Below, piece by piece: positions 1-5,475 of a stretch of DNA of 5,475 bases. Both the position numbers and the translations under genes were made by a program. The notes beneath the pieces are model-generated. The model was not told the DNA's origin, did not search any database, and worked only from the letters and a program-made list of their open reading frames with translations. This DNA is from Alistipes sp. (GTDB lineage: Bacteria > Bacteroidota > Bacteroidia > Bacteroidales > Rikenellaceae), in NCBI GenBank assembly GCA_009774895.1, contig VSOO01000105.1, forward strand, positions 1-5,475. The letters run 5' to 3'. Within the stretch, counting starts at the first letter, position 1, and every line of letters begins with the position of its first letter.

Positions 1-1007
1 ATCGAATAGAGGGTGAAGCAGATGGCGCCGAAGCCGGTCAGCACGCGGGCCGGAACGAAGAAACGGGGCTTGAAGAGCGCCTCCTCGAAAAGGAAGGCGG
101 CGAGGAAGAGGCAGGCGAGGGCCGTAATGACGGGGATGATCGGGATGCGGCGGGCGAGCGGGTAGTCCGCATGCCAGATCCGGGCCAGCAGGATGACCTT
201 GCTCGAAATGCTCCAGCAGATCAGACCCAGGCCGATGAGGATGAAGCCCACGAAGTCGGTGGCACCGCCCCAGCGGGCGAAGATCATGACCAGACCGAAG
301 AGGAACGCCGCGCCGCCCATGACCAGCACGAGCGAGCTCCAGCGTGCGCGCTCGCGGCTGCCGTAGGAGCCGCGGACCTGACGCGCGATGCTGGCCACGA
401 GGGCCACGAGCGACGTGCAGACGCAGGCGATGCCCGCCATGACGCTGCCGGCGACCGTGTGTGCGGCCGTGGTGCCGGTGATGAAGAGCATTGCCGTCCA
501 TACCCAGGCTGCGAGCGACATGATGACCGGCACGGCGATCAATGCCGCGACCGTTCCCCGGCCGAAGCCCCGGGCGTTGATCGTGCCGGGCGTGGCGGAC
601 GAGTTGAGGGGGATGAGGCTGAAGCGCGTGGAGGCTGTGGCGGCCGTGGCGACGCAGGCCGTGATGAGTCCCAGGCCGCAGACCACGTGTCCCGCGACGT
701 AGGAGCCCGCGTTGCCGGTCGAGGCGATGAAGAGGCCGCAGACGAGCGTCGTCAGCGCGAAGGCGTACGCAACGGTCGGAAAGAGGTAGCGCGCAGCCTC
801 GTTGTAGGTGCCGATGATCTGGCGGATGATGGTGGATGCAGTGCAGTAGAGCGCCGTGCAGATCGAGCCGAGAAAGAAGATTACGGGCCCGGCCGTGAGG
901 CGTGCGGGGTCGTCGCCCGCGGCGTAGACGCAGGCGCCGTAGCTGAAACAGAACAGGGCCATGACCAGAGGTATGGCCCGGAAGAGGATGCTTATGCCGT
1001 GATTCAT
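1..1007 (-). CDS. yhiM: YhiM-like (DUF2776) inner-membrane protein, C-terminus cut by window edge
   Basis: Translating the minus strand from the ATG at 1007 gives 335 open codons that run off the window. The protein is very hydrophobic, with about ten likely membrane helices, and it resembles E. coli YhiM (about 350 residues) along its whole length as I recall that sequence. Shared stretches include SYVAGHVVCGLGLITACV (residues 102-119), FSLIPLN (129-135), ARRIPIIPVITALACLFLA (285-303) and FFVPARVLTGFGAICFTLYS (316-335). About 15 residues are probably missing. YhiM is an inner-membrane protein reported to help E. coli survive at low pH; its biochemical activity is not established, so the role here is inferred. 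A motif of the form (V)AGxVxxGLxxIxxC recurs about five times, suggesting an internally repeated two-helix unit. The ATG at 1007 was chosen because it begins the hydrophobic N-terminus and aligns with the YhiM start. No clear ribosome binding site precedes it. It is transcribed divergently from dusB. Confidence 0.83.
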   Translation of the reverse strand, partial: MNHGISILFRAIPLVMALFCFSYGACVYAAGDDPARLTAGPVIFFLGSICTALYCTASTIIRQIIGTYNEAARYLFPTVAYAFALTTLVCGLFIASTGNAGSYVAGHVVCGLGLITACVATAATASTRFSLIPLNSSATPGTINARGFGRGTVAALIAVPVIMSLAAWVWTAMLFITGTTAAHTVAGSVMAGIACVCTSLVALVASIARQVRGSYGSRERARWSSLVLVMGGAAFLFGLVMIFARWGGATDFVGFILIGLGLICWSISSKVILLARIWHADYPLARRIPIIPVITALACLFLAAFLFEEALFKPRFFVPARVLTGFGAICFTLYS

Positions 1008-1062
1008 GGTGAGAATGTTTTTCGGGACGCCGTGCAAATCCCGAACCAAAGGGAATTTTTCG

Positions 1063-1070
1063 TATCTTCG
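1063..1070 (+). promoter_or_regulatory. Candidate Bacteroidota -7 promoter element for dusB
   Basis: TATCTTCG followed by CA matches the Bacteroidota -7 consensus TAnnTTTG with one mismatch. It ends 24 bases before the dusB ATG, which would leave a short leader of roughly 20 bases. No TTTG-type -33 element is visible at the usual distance upstream, so the call rests on the -7 match and the position. It lies in the 87-base divergent region (1008-1094) shared with the yhiM-like gene. No convincing promoter for that gene was found on the opposite strand. Confidence 0.5.
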
Positions 1071-1094
1071 CAGCCGTTTTCAAAACTCTTACAG

Positions 1095-2117
1095 ATGAAG
1101 ATCGCCGATATTGATCTGGGCCCCCGGCCGCTTTTTCTCGCTCCGATGGAGGACGTGACCGATCCGTCGTTCCGCTACATGTGCAAGCGTTTCGGCGCCG
1201 ACATGGTGTACACCGAGTTCATTTCGGCCGACGGTCTGATCCGCGATGCGGCCAAGTCGCTGGCCAAGCTGCGCATCGACGACGCGGAGCGTCCCGTGGG
1301 CATTCAGATCTACGGCAATGCCATCGCGCCGATGGTCGAGGCCGCACAGCGTGCCGAGGCCGCCGGGCCCGATGTGATCGACATCAATTTCGGCTGCCCG
1401 ATGAAGAAGATCGCCGGGCGCGGCGCCGGGTCGGGCATGATGCGCGACGTGCCGCTGATGGTCGAGATGACGCGGCGGATCGTCGAGGCCGTGCGTCTGC
1501 CCGTCACGGTGAAGACGCGCCTGGGGTGGGACGACGAGTCGAAGAACATCGGCGAAATCGCCCTGCGCCTTCAGGATACGGGTATCGCGGCCCTCACGAT
1601 CCACGGCCGCACGCGTGCGCAGCTCTACCGCGGCGAGGCCGACTGGACGCTCATCGGAGAGGTGAAGAACGACCCCCGCATCCGCATACCGGTCATCGGC
1701 AACGGCGACGTAGATTCGGGCCCCAGGGCCCGCGCCATGTTCGACCGCTACGGCGTGGACGGCGTGATGATCGGCCGTGCGACCTACGGCCGTCCGTGGA
1801 TATTCCGCGAAATCCGTCATTTCCTCGACACCGGAACCCTCCTGCCCCAGCCCTCGGTGCGCGAACGGGTGGCCATTGCGCGCGAACACCTCGCCAAGTC
1901 GTTGGAGGTGAAAGGCGAATATGTGGGTGTGATTGAGATGCGCCGTCACCTCTCCAACTACTTCAAGGGGCTGCCCGACTTCAAGGCCACGCGGCTGAAG
2001 CTGGTCACGTCGCTCGATATCGACGAGCTCTTCGCCACGCTCGACTCGATCGCCGAGCGTTGGGGCGATTTCGACGCGAGCGGCGTGGTGCCTGCGCCGC
2101 TGTCGCACGACCTCTGA
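1095..2117 (+). CDS. dusB: tRNA dihydrouridine synthase, DusB type
   Basis: The product is a 340-residue FMN-dependent enzyme that reduces a uridine in the D-loop of tRNA to dihydrouridine using NADPH. E. coli DusB acts on U17; the target here is inferred. The TIM-barrel domain opens with the flavin-binding APMEDVTD (residues 16-23). The family motif DINFGCP (96-102) holds the catalytic acid Cys101. Further flavin and RNA contacts are Lys140 in VKTRLGW, His170 in IHGRTR, GNGD (202-205) and GRATYGRPW (227-235). A helical tRNA-binding domain follows, including RRHLSNYFKGLPDF (283-296). The length is normal for the family. The frame is open far upstream of 1095, but that stretch is antisense to the membrane-protein gene. 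MKIADIDLGPRPLFLAPM is a typical family N-terminus and sits just behind a -7 promoter motif. The gene stands alone, unlike the E. coli dusB-fis operon. Confidence 0.96.
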   Translation: MKIADIDLGPRPLFLAPMEDVTDPSFRYMCKRFGADMVYTEFISADGLIRDAAKSLAKLRIDDAERPVGIQIYGNAIAPMVEAAQRAEAAGPDVIDINFGCPMKKIAGRGAGSGMMRDVPLMVEMTRRIVEAVRLPVTVKTRLGWDDESKNIGEIALRLQDTGIAALTIHGRTRAQLYRGEADWTLIGEVKNDPRIRIPVIGNGDVDSGPRARAMFDRYGVDGVMIGRATYGRPWIFREIRHFLDTGTLLPQPSVRERVAIAREHLAKSLEVKGEYVGVIEMRRHLSNYFKGLPDFKATRLKLVTSLDIDELFATLDSIAERWGDFDASGVVPAPLSHDL

Positions 2118-2138
2118 CGGGGCGGCGTCCCGCCCCGT
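2117..2138 (+). terminator. GC-rich hairpin overlapping the dusB stop codon
   Basis: ACGGGGCGG and CCGCCCCGT form a perfect 9-bp stem around the loop CGTC. The first stem base is the last base of the dusB TGA. No U-rich run follows at once (the next bases are GCGGCGGATCG), so this is not a standard intrinsic terminator. It may still stop transcription or protect the 3' end of the dusB message. Confidence 0.42.
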
Positions 2139-2253
2139 GCGGCGGATCGTCTTTCCGGAACCCCCGGGGCCTGGCTTTGCTGCATTGCCCTCGTCCCCGT
2201 TGTCCGGCGTATGGCCGGTCCTTTTCCGTGTGTGGGTTTCCGCGCTCCGCGGC

Positions 2254-2455
2254 GTTCGTTCCGGGCTATCCGCCCGGTATCGTTTGTTCCGGTATTGTCT
2301 GTCCGGGATCGTTCGTGTCGGAATCATCCGTTCGGTATTGTTCGTTCCGATATTATCCGCCCGGGAGAGCGTTTGTTTGGTGTCGTCCGTTCCGGGAGCG
2401 TCTTCCTGGCGTTGTTCGTTCCGGCGCTATCCGTCCGGTATCGTCCGCCCGCTCC
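2254..2455. repeat. Degenerate tandem repeat, alternating 15- and 14-base units (about 29-base period)
   Basis: About 14 diverged units can be laid end to end. Odd units resemble GTTCGTTCCGGTATT (2254, 2282, 2311, 2340, 2385, 2414). Even units resemble ATCCGTCCGGTATC (2269, 2297, 2326, 2355, 2429, 2443). The units at 2371 and 2400 fit poorly and shift the alternation. Most units carry a CCGG or CGG core. The plus strand is poor in A: by hand count about 16 A against about 67 T in 202 bases. The repeat lies between convergent genes in a 414-base stretch (2118-2531) with no supportable gene. The long frames open across it are on both strands and have no start context or recognisable product. 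Bases 2139-2253 share some of the same words (TCCGG, TTCCG) but no clear periodicity. Function is unknown. Confidence 0.7.
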
Positions 2456-2478
2456 GCGGTTCGGCAGTGCCGAAACGA

Positions 2479-2510
2479 CGAGGCCGCACCCCGAAACGGA
2501 TGCGGCCTCG
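2479..2510 (-). terminator. Probable intrinsic terminator of the mscS-lipoprotein-DUF5606 cluster
   Basis: CGAGGCCGCA and TGCGGCCTCG form a perfect 10-bp stem with a 12-base loop; a further CCG/CGG pairing is possible inside the loop. Read on the minus strand, the hairpin starts 21 bases after the DUF5606 stop codon and is followed by TCGTTTCGG, which is only a short T run. Position and stem strength favour a terminator; the weak T tract keeps confidence moderate. Confidence 0.6.
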
Positions 2511-2531
2511 CTGTCGTGTGCTGCCGGAGGG

Positions 2532-2954
2532 TTATGCCTCCTCCTGCGTCTCTTCTCCCTCCTCCGGAAGCTCGAACTTCGTGAATCCGGCCTCCACGAG
2601 GATGTTGTACCAGGCGAAGCACTTCTTCATGTCGGAGACGTGCACGCGCTCGCGGTCGTAGTCGGGCAGCGCCTCGGCGAAAGCGGCCTTGATCTTCTCG
2701 GGGGCCTCCTTGTGGCTGATGGCACGCTGGCCGCCCGTCTGCTCGTAGATGTTGGTGAATACGCGGGCGAGCGCAATGTCTTCGCCCTCGGTGAACATCG
2801 AAATTTCGGTCAGGGCGCTGACGCGGGCGTTGGCCGCCGCATTCATGCGTTTGCCGTCGGACAGCGACTCCACGATCACGCCGCGCGACGACTGTGCGAC
2901 GTACTTGTAGAGGCCCGGCTGGCCCGAGATGGCTAAGATTTCTTTCAGTTCCAT
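2532..2954 (-). CDS. DUF5606-family protein
   Basis: This 140-residue protein has no signal peptide and no membrane segment, so it is probably cytoplasmic. Its N-terminus (ELKEILAISGQPGLYKYVAQ at residues 2-21, then GVIVESLSDGKR at 25-36) matches what I recall of DUF5606, a small beta-rich domain of unknown function found in Bacteroidota. The middle (about 44-125) is mixed helical, with RVFTNIYEQTGG (64-75) and DMKKCFAWYNILVEAGF (108-124). The last dozen residues are almost all acidic (EEGEETQEEA). The ATG at 2954 begins the conserved domain, and AGGAAATT lies directly upstream, so a ribosome binding site is possible. The gene follows the lipoprotein gene by 24 bases and is probably the last gene of a cluster headed by the MscS channel. 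Whether it has anything to do with the channel is not known. Confidence 0.85.
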   Translation of the reverse strand: MELKEILAISGQPGLYKYVAQSSRGVIVESLSDGKRMNAAANARVSALTEISMFTEGEDIALARVFTNIYEQTGGQRAISHKEAPEKIKAAFAEALPDYDRERVHVSDMKKCFAWYNILVEAGFTKFELPEEGEETQEEA

Positions 2955-2978
2955 AATTTCCTATTGCGTGGTTGTGAA

Positions 2979-3380
2979 TTATTCTTCGGGTGCGGCCACC
3001 GTGTAGGTGCATACCTCCGACGGGGTAAGGTCGCCCGCCATGTTGAGCGTCGCCAGCTGGAAAGTCACCTTCGTGCCCTCCTTCTGTGCGGGAATTCTGC
3101 CCGAGAATTCGACCGACTTCGTGCCGTTGCAGCGCTTTTCGGCCACGATCTGCGTGCGGTCGCTCGCATCGTCGAGGTAGTAGACGATCCATGCGTTGTA
3201 GATGCCCGACGGATTGGTCAGCACGGCCTCGATTTCGGCCTCCTCGTCGGGAGCGACCGTGGGGGCGTAGGCGATGCCGCTGAAGATCCTCGGCTCCGAG
3301 GCCACGGGCTGTGTGACCGAATCGCAGGCCGCGCAGCACCATGCCGCTGCCGCCAGGACCGGGAAGAGAAGGTGTTTCAT
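2979..3380 (-). CDS. Small putative lipoprotein, function unknown
   Basis: I do not recognise this 133-residue protein. It starts MKHLLFPVLAAAAWCCAACD: a basic start, a hydrophobic core and a run of cysteines. Cys19, preceded by Cys-Ala-Ala, is the best candidate lipidation site for signal peptidase II, although cysteine at -3 is not canonical. The mature part is short and strand-rich, with alternating hydrophobic residues (AEIEAVLTNPSGIYNAWIVYY, around residues 48-68, and TKVTFQLATLN around 104-114), which would suit an Ig-like beta sandwich. One further cysteine pair (about Cys84 and Cys124) could form a disulfide. The frame is open upstream into the channel gene, but the ATG at 3380 begins the signal sequence and lies five bases after the channel stop codon. 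That spacing implies translational coupling and a shared transcript, so a role at the envelope alongside the channel is plausible but unproven. Confidence 0.78.
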   Translation of the reverse strand: MKHLLFPVLAAAAWCCAACDSVTQPVASEPRIFSGIAYAPTVAPDEEAEIEAVLTNPSGIYNAWIVYYLDDASDRTQIVAEKRCNGTKSVEFSGRIPAQKEGTKVTFQLATLNMAGDLTPSEVCTYTVAAPEE

Positions 3381-3385
3381 GCTTT

Positions 3386-4300
3386 TCAGTCGTTCTTCAT
3401 GTGCACGTCCATCTGCGGGAAGGGGAAGTTCACGCCCTTGGACGGCAGCGTCTTGTAGAATTTCTCGTTGTATTCGAAGAATACGTCCCAGTAGTCGGCG
3501 TTCTTCACCCATGCGCGGGCCGAGAGGTTCACCGAGCTGTCGGCCAGGGCTGCGACCCACACCACGGGAGCCGGATCCTGCATGATGCGGGTGTCGGCGG
3601 TCAGCAGTTCGAGGATCGCGCGGCGCGCGTTGTCCACGTCGTCGCCGTAGGAGATGCCCACCGTCCAGTCCACGCGGCGTCGGTCGGCCGTCGAGTAGTT
3701 GTCGATGATGGCCGTGGCGATGGAGTTGTTCGGGATGTAGATGGTCTGGTTGTCACCCGTGGTGATGACCGTCGAGAAGAGCTTGATTTCGCGCACCGTG
3801 CCCGACTGTCCCTGCGCCGAGATGAAGTCGCCCACGCGGTAGGGCTTGATCAGCAGGATCATGATGCCGCCGGCGAAGTTCTGCGCCGTGCCGCTCAGGG
3901 CCATACCTATGGCCAGGGTGACCGAAGCGAAGAGGGCGATGATCGAGGTTACGTTCACCCCGAGGGTCTGGATGACGCTCAGGATGAGGATCAGCGTCAT
4001 GACCACCTTGAGCGTATTGCGCAGGAACGAACGCAGCGAGGCGTCGATCTTGCGGCGTTCGAACACGCTGTCGAGCAGCTTGACCATGCGGCGGATCAGC
4101 CAGCGGCCCACGGCGTAGATGGCCAGCGCCATCAGGATCTTGAGGACGATCCACACGGCGTCGCCCGCCATGTTCATGAAAAATTCCTTGTAGTCGAGGT
4201 TCACTACCTTTTCGATCGAGCGGGCCAGATTGGCTTTCTGCACGCTGTCGGGCAACATCAGGGGCTGCACACCGTCGGTTTGGGTTAAGAGCGGCAACAT
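3386..4300 (-). CDS. MscS-family small-conductance mechanosensitive channel
   Basis: The product is a 304-residue inner-membrane channel expected to open under membrane tension and release solutes during hypo-osmotic shock. An N-terminal region of about 45 residues is followed by TM1 (about 46-68), TM2 (about 97-116) and the pore-lining TM3 (about 119-150). TM3 carries the family pattern of small residues in ASVTLAIGMALSGTAQNFAGG (125-145). The MscS beta domain follows: KPYRVGDFI (152-160), GTVREIKLFSTVI (167-179) and the signature IYIPNNSI (187-194). The C-terminal alpha/beta domain ends in GVNFPFPQMDVH (289-300), close to the E. coli MscS ending, and the length is near E. coli MscS (286). 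An in-frame ATG at 4489 would overlap the next gene; the ATG at 4300 lies 31 bases behind a -7 promoter motif and is preferred. It heads a cluster with the lipoprotein and DUF5606 genes. The symbol is left empty because MscS-like paralogs are common. Confidence 0.93.
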   Translation of the reverse strand: MLPLLTQTDGVQPLMLPDSVQKANLARSIEKVVNLDYKEFFMNMAGDAVWIVLKILMALAIYAVGRWLIRRMVKLLDSVFERRKIDASLRSFLRNTLKVVMTLILILSVIQTLGVNVTSIIALFASVTLAIGMALSGTAQNFAGGIMILLIKPYRVGDFISAQGQSGTVREIKLFSTVITTGDNQTIYIPNNSIATAIIDNYSTADRRRVDWTVGISYGDDVDNARRAILELLTADTRIMQDPAPVVWVAALADSSVNLSARAWVKNADYWDVFFEYNEKFYKTLPSKGVNFPFPQMDVHMKND

Positions 4301-4331
4301 GTCGTTTTGCTTTTTTAGGGTTTTCGGGAGG

Positions 4332-4339
4332 CAAAAATA
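4332..4339 (-). promoter_or_regulatory. Candidate Bacteroidota -7 promoter element for the mscS cluster
   Basis: On the minus strand TATTTTTG matches TAnnTTTG exactly. It ends 31 bases before the channel ATG at 4300, in an AT-rich pocket (4301-4356) inside otherwise GC-rich DNA. A poly-T stretch ending TTTG lies directly upstream, too close to serve as the -33 element, and no good -33 TTTG is seen at the normal distance. The position still makes this the likeliest promoter for the three-gene cluster. Confidence 0.52.
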
Positions 4340-4398
4340 ACAAAAAAACGCATATTTCCCTCGCCCGCTTCGGGATAGGTGCTTTTTTTGTCCTGTCG

Positions 4399-4412
4399 CC
4401 CCGGCTCCGGGG
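4399..4412 (-). terminator. Short GC hairpin downstream of the secreted-protein pair
   Basis: CCCCGG and CCGGGG form a compact inverted repeat 30 bases after the stop codon of the second secreted-protein gene. No T run follows on the minus strand (the next bases are CGACAGGACAAAAAAAGC), so it lacks half of an intrinsic terminator. It may mark the transcript end between this pair and the mscS promoter, but support is weak. Confidence 0.25.
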
Positions 4413-4442
4413 ACGCATACCGCGCGCCGGGGTGTCGTCGTC

Positions 4443-4952
4443 TCAGTCCGGAATGATCCATCCCATAGCCAGAATGCGCTCCTGTGCATCCACTTCGAGC
4501 ATTAGCCGGTCGTCTGCGAAGATTTCGGTTCCGGTTATTTTGAACCATACTGCAAACAAATTGTCCGTCAGCCTTTTTATTATCATCTCGTCGGCGGGAA
4601 TGCGGCGTTTCAGCTCTGCGATGGTCATTCCGACGGAAATGAAGAACTTTCGGTCGATAATGAGTGTATATCGGTCGGAATAGATCGCGAATTCGGAAGC
4701 GATTGAGTTGAAACTGTCGAATTCCAAATTGCCGTTATCGTATTCGTATTTTTCGATAAAACAATCGAAAAGGTCATCGTCGTACGCCTTGACCGGCCGT
4801 ATCCCGAACCGGTTCCACGCGGTCTGAGGTGTCATACGCTCGCCGAGAGTAAGGATCTTGCTGGGGTCTTCCTTCGAACGCACGATGACCTGGGCATCTG
4901 CGGCCCTGGTCGCGAAACAGAGGGCTGCGAAAAATAATAGCGAGTATTTCAT
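4443..4952 (-). CDS. Secreted protein of unknown function, downstream copy of a tandem pair
   Basis: This 169-residue protein starts with a typical signal peptide (MKYSLLFFAALCFATRAADA), probably cut before Gln21, so it should be periplasmic or exported. It has no lipobox and no later membrane segment. I do not recognise the family. It is a clear paralog of the next gene upstream: the lengths match, VGMTI falls at residues 107-111 in both, and they share ERMT (38-41), W-x-RFGI (46-51), LEF (76-78) and IIDR (98-101). Two similar stretches, GERMTPQTAWNRFGI (37-51) and SVGMTIAELKRRIP (106-119), are each followed by strand-rich sequence. This recalls the helix-then-strands unit of BamE and of the two-repeat inhibitor BLIP, so a two-repeat fold is possible but inferred. 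The longer reading from 4988 would overlap the upstream gene; the ATG at 4952 begins the signal peptide. The gap to the upstream gene is 14 bases, suggesting one transcript. Base composition is less GC-rich than in dusB or mscS. Confidence 0.8.
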   Translation of the reverse strand: MKYSLLFFAALCFATRAADAQVIVRSKEDPSKILTLGERMTPQTAWNRFGIRPVKAYDDDLFDCFIEKYEYDNGNLEFDSFNSIASEFAIYSDRYTLIIDRKFFISVGMTIAELKRRIPADEMIIKRLTDNLFAVWFKITGTEIFADDRLMLEVDAQERILAMGWIIPD

Positions 4953-4966
4953 TGTGTCGTATATTT

Positions 4967-5475
4967 TCAGACCGGAACCTGCCACCATATGCTTGTAATG
5001 CGTCCGCGTTCATCGGCGACCAATACCAGCTGCTCGTCAGAGAACTCGCCGGAGCGGGTCCGGAACATGAAACGATACGTGTTTTTAATCGTCCCTTCCC
5101 GCAAAATTCTGCGTTCTTCGGGAATCAGTGCCTTTACCTGGTCGATGGTCATTCCTACGTAAATGACGAATACCCGGTCGATGATTACCCGATACTTGTC
5201 CGAAGTCAGGCTGAACTGATGGACTTTCGAATTCAAACAGGAAAATTCTAAATCTTCTGTTTCATAGGATGTTATATCTCCGTTGAAACACGTATCGTCG
5301 TAGATATTGTATGTGGCGTATATTCCGAACCGTTTCCATACCGATTCTTGGGTCATGCGCTCATCGAGTGAAATCGACTTGGAGGCATCGTCTGTCATGC
5401 GCACGGTGACCTCCTGAGCGCATGCGGCGTGTGCTGCGAAGCACAATACTGCGAAAATTAAGAATGAGCGTTTCA
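4967..5475 (-). CDS. Secreted protein of unknown function, upstream copy of a tandem pair
   Basis: The frame is open to the window edge, where the minus strand begins TG-AAA-CGC. An A one base outside the window would complete an ATG, giving MKRSFLIFAVLCFAAHAACA as signal peptide with cleavage before Gln21. A TTG at 5446 is an alternative start but would cut the signal peptide in half. The inferred product is 169 residues, the same as its neighbour. It shares ERMT (39-42), W-x-RFGI (47-52), LEF (77-79), IIDR (98-101), VGMTI (107-111) and IP (118-119) with that paralog. The mature protein has Cys63 and Cys80, which could pair; the paralog keeps only one cysteine near the first position. As in the paralog, an MT-helix motif occurs twice, 68 residues apart, consistent with an internally duplicated BamE/BLIP-like unit. 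The 3' half is notably AT-rich (around 5221-5280). Function is unknown, and its promoter lies outside the window. Confidence 0.78.
   Translation of the reverse strand, partial: KRSFLIFAVLCFAAHAACAQEVTVRMTDDASKSISLDERMTQESVWKRFGIYATYNIYDDTCFNGDITSYETEDLEFSCLNSKVHQFSLTSDKYRVIIDRVFVIYVGMTIDQVKALIPEERRILREGTIKNTYRFMFRTRSGEFSDEQLVLVADERGRITSIWWQVPV

Noticed and set aside
1008..1062. Possible minus-strand promoter for the YhiM-like gene (TCCCTTTG and GGATTTGC)
   Set aside because: Neither keeps the TA of TAnnTTTG, and no TTTG lies at the right distance upstream, so no promoter was called.
171..1094. Long plus-strand open frame upstream of and in phase with dusB
   Set aside because: It is antisense to the YhiM-like gene, highly polar and charged, and resembles no protein. 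Such antisense frames are common in GC-rich DNA. The true dusB start is at 1095.
1089..2327. Long minus-strand frame across dusB
   Set aside because: It is a shadow of the dusB codons: rich in Arg, His and Gly, with no domain and no start context.
2060..2936. Several overlapping plus-strand frames through the repeat region and DUF5606
   Set aside because: They stay open because of high GC and the A-poor repeat. Their translations are Arg/Ser/Pro/Val-rich without recognisable domains, and they run antisense into DUF5606.
3341..4288. Plus-strand frame of 315 residues antisense to mscS
   Set aside because: It is rich in His, Asp and Val with no domain, and is fully explained as the complement of the channel gene.
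4359..4387. Hairpin CCCG-CTT-CGGG near a plus-strand T run
   Set aside because: The stem is only 4 bp, the T run starts about eight bases later, and no plus-strand gene ends here.
4952..5251. Plus-strand frame of 99 residues across the secreted-protein gene
   Set aside because: It lies antisense to the 169-residue secreted protein, which has a signal peptide and a paralog; the plus-strand frame has neither.

Overview
The window looks like chromosomal DNA from a GC-rich member of the Bacteroidota, most plausibly Alistipes or a close relative. The evidence is a DUF5606 gene (a family I know from this phylum), promoter elements resembling the Bacteroidota -7 motif TAnnTTTG, no clear Shine-Dalgarno sequences, and coding DNA of about 60-65% GC over most of the length. 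The genus is an inference; no marker gene settles it.

Layout. Positions 1-1007 (minus strand) hold all but the C-terminal end of a polytopic membrane protein that resembles E. coli YhiM (DUF2776), a protein linked to survival in acid. An 87-base divergent region separates it from a plus-strand tRNA dihydrouridine synthase gene of the DusB type (1095-2117). Between dusB and the next, convergent gene lie 414 bases without a gene. They hold a hairpin that begins on the dusB stop codon, a decayed tandem repeat of about 200 bases built from alternating 15- and 14-base units, and a strong hairpin that probably ends the minus-strand operon.

The rest of the window is minus strand. Read in the direction of transcription, it starts with two adjacent paralogous genes for secreted proteins of 169 residues (5475-4967 and 4952-4443; the first base of the upstream start codon falls just outside the window). 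A promoter region follows, then a compact cluster of an MscS-family mechanosensitive channel, a small putative lipoprotein five bases behind it, and a DUF5606 protein.

How the genes might work together. The channel, lipoprotein and DUF5606 genes are close enough to be one transcript, which suggests an envelope or osmotic-stress unit, but only the channel has a known biochemical role. The two secreted paralogs are the least understood part. Each appears to contain two copies of a BamE/BLIP-like helix-then-strands unit, and their DNA is visibly less GC-rich than the rest of the window. No RNA genes, CRISPR arrays, insertion sequences or phage genes were seen.
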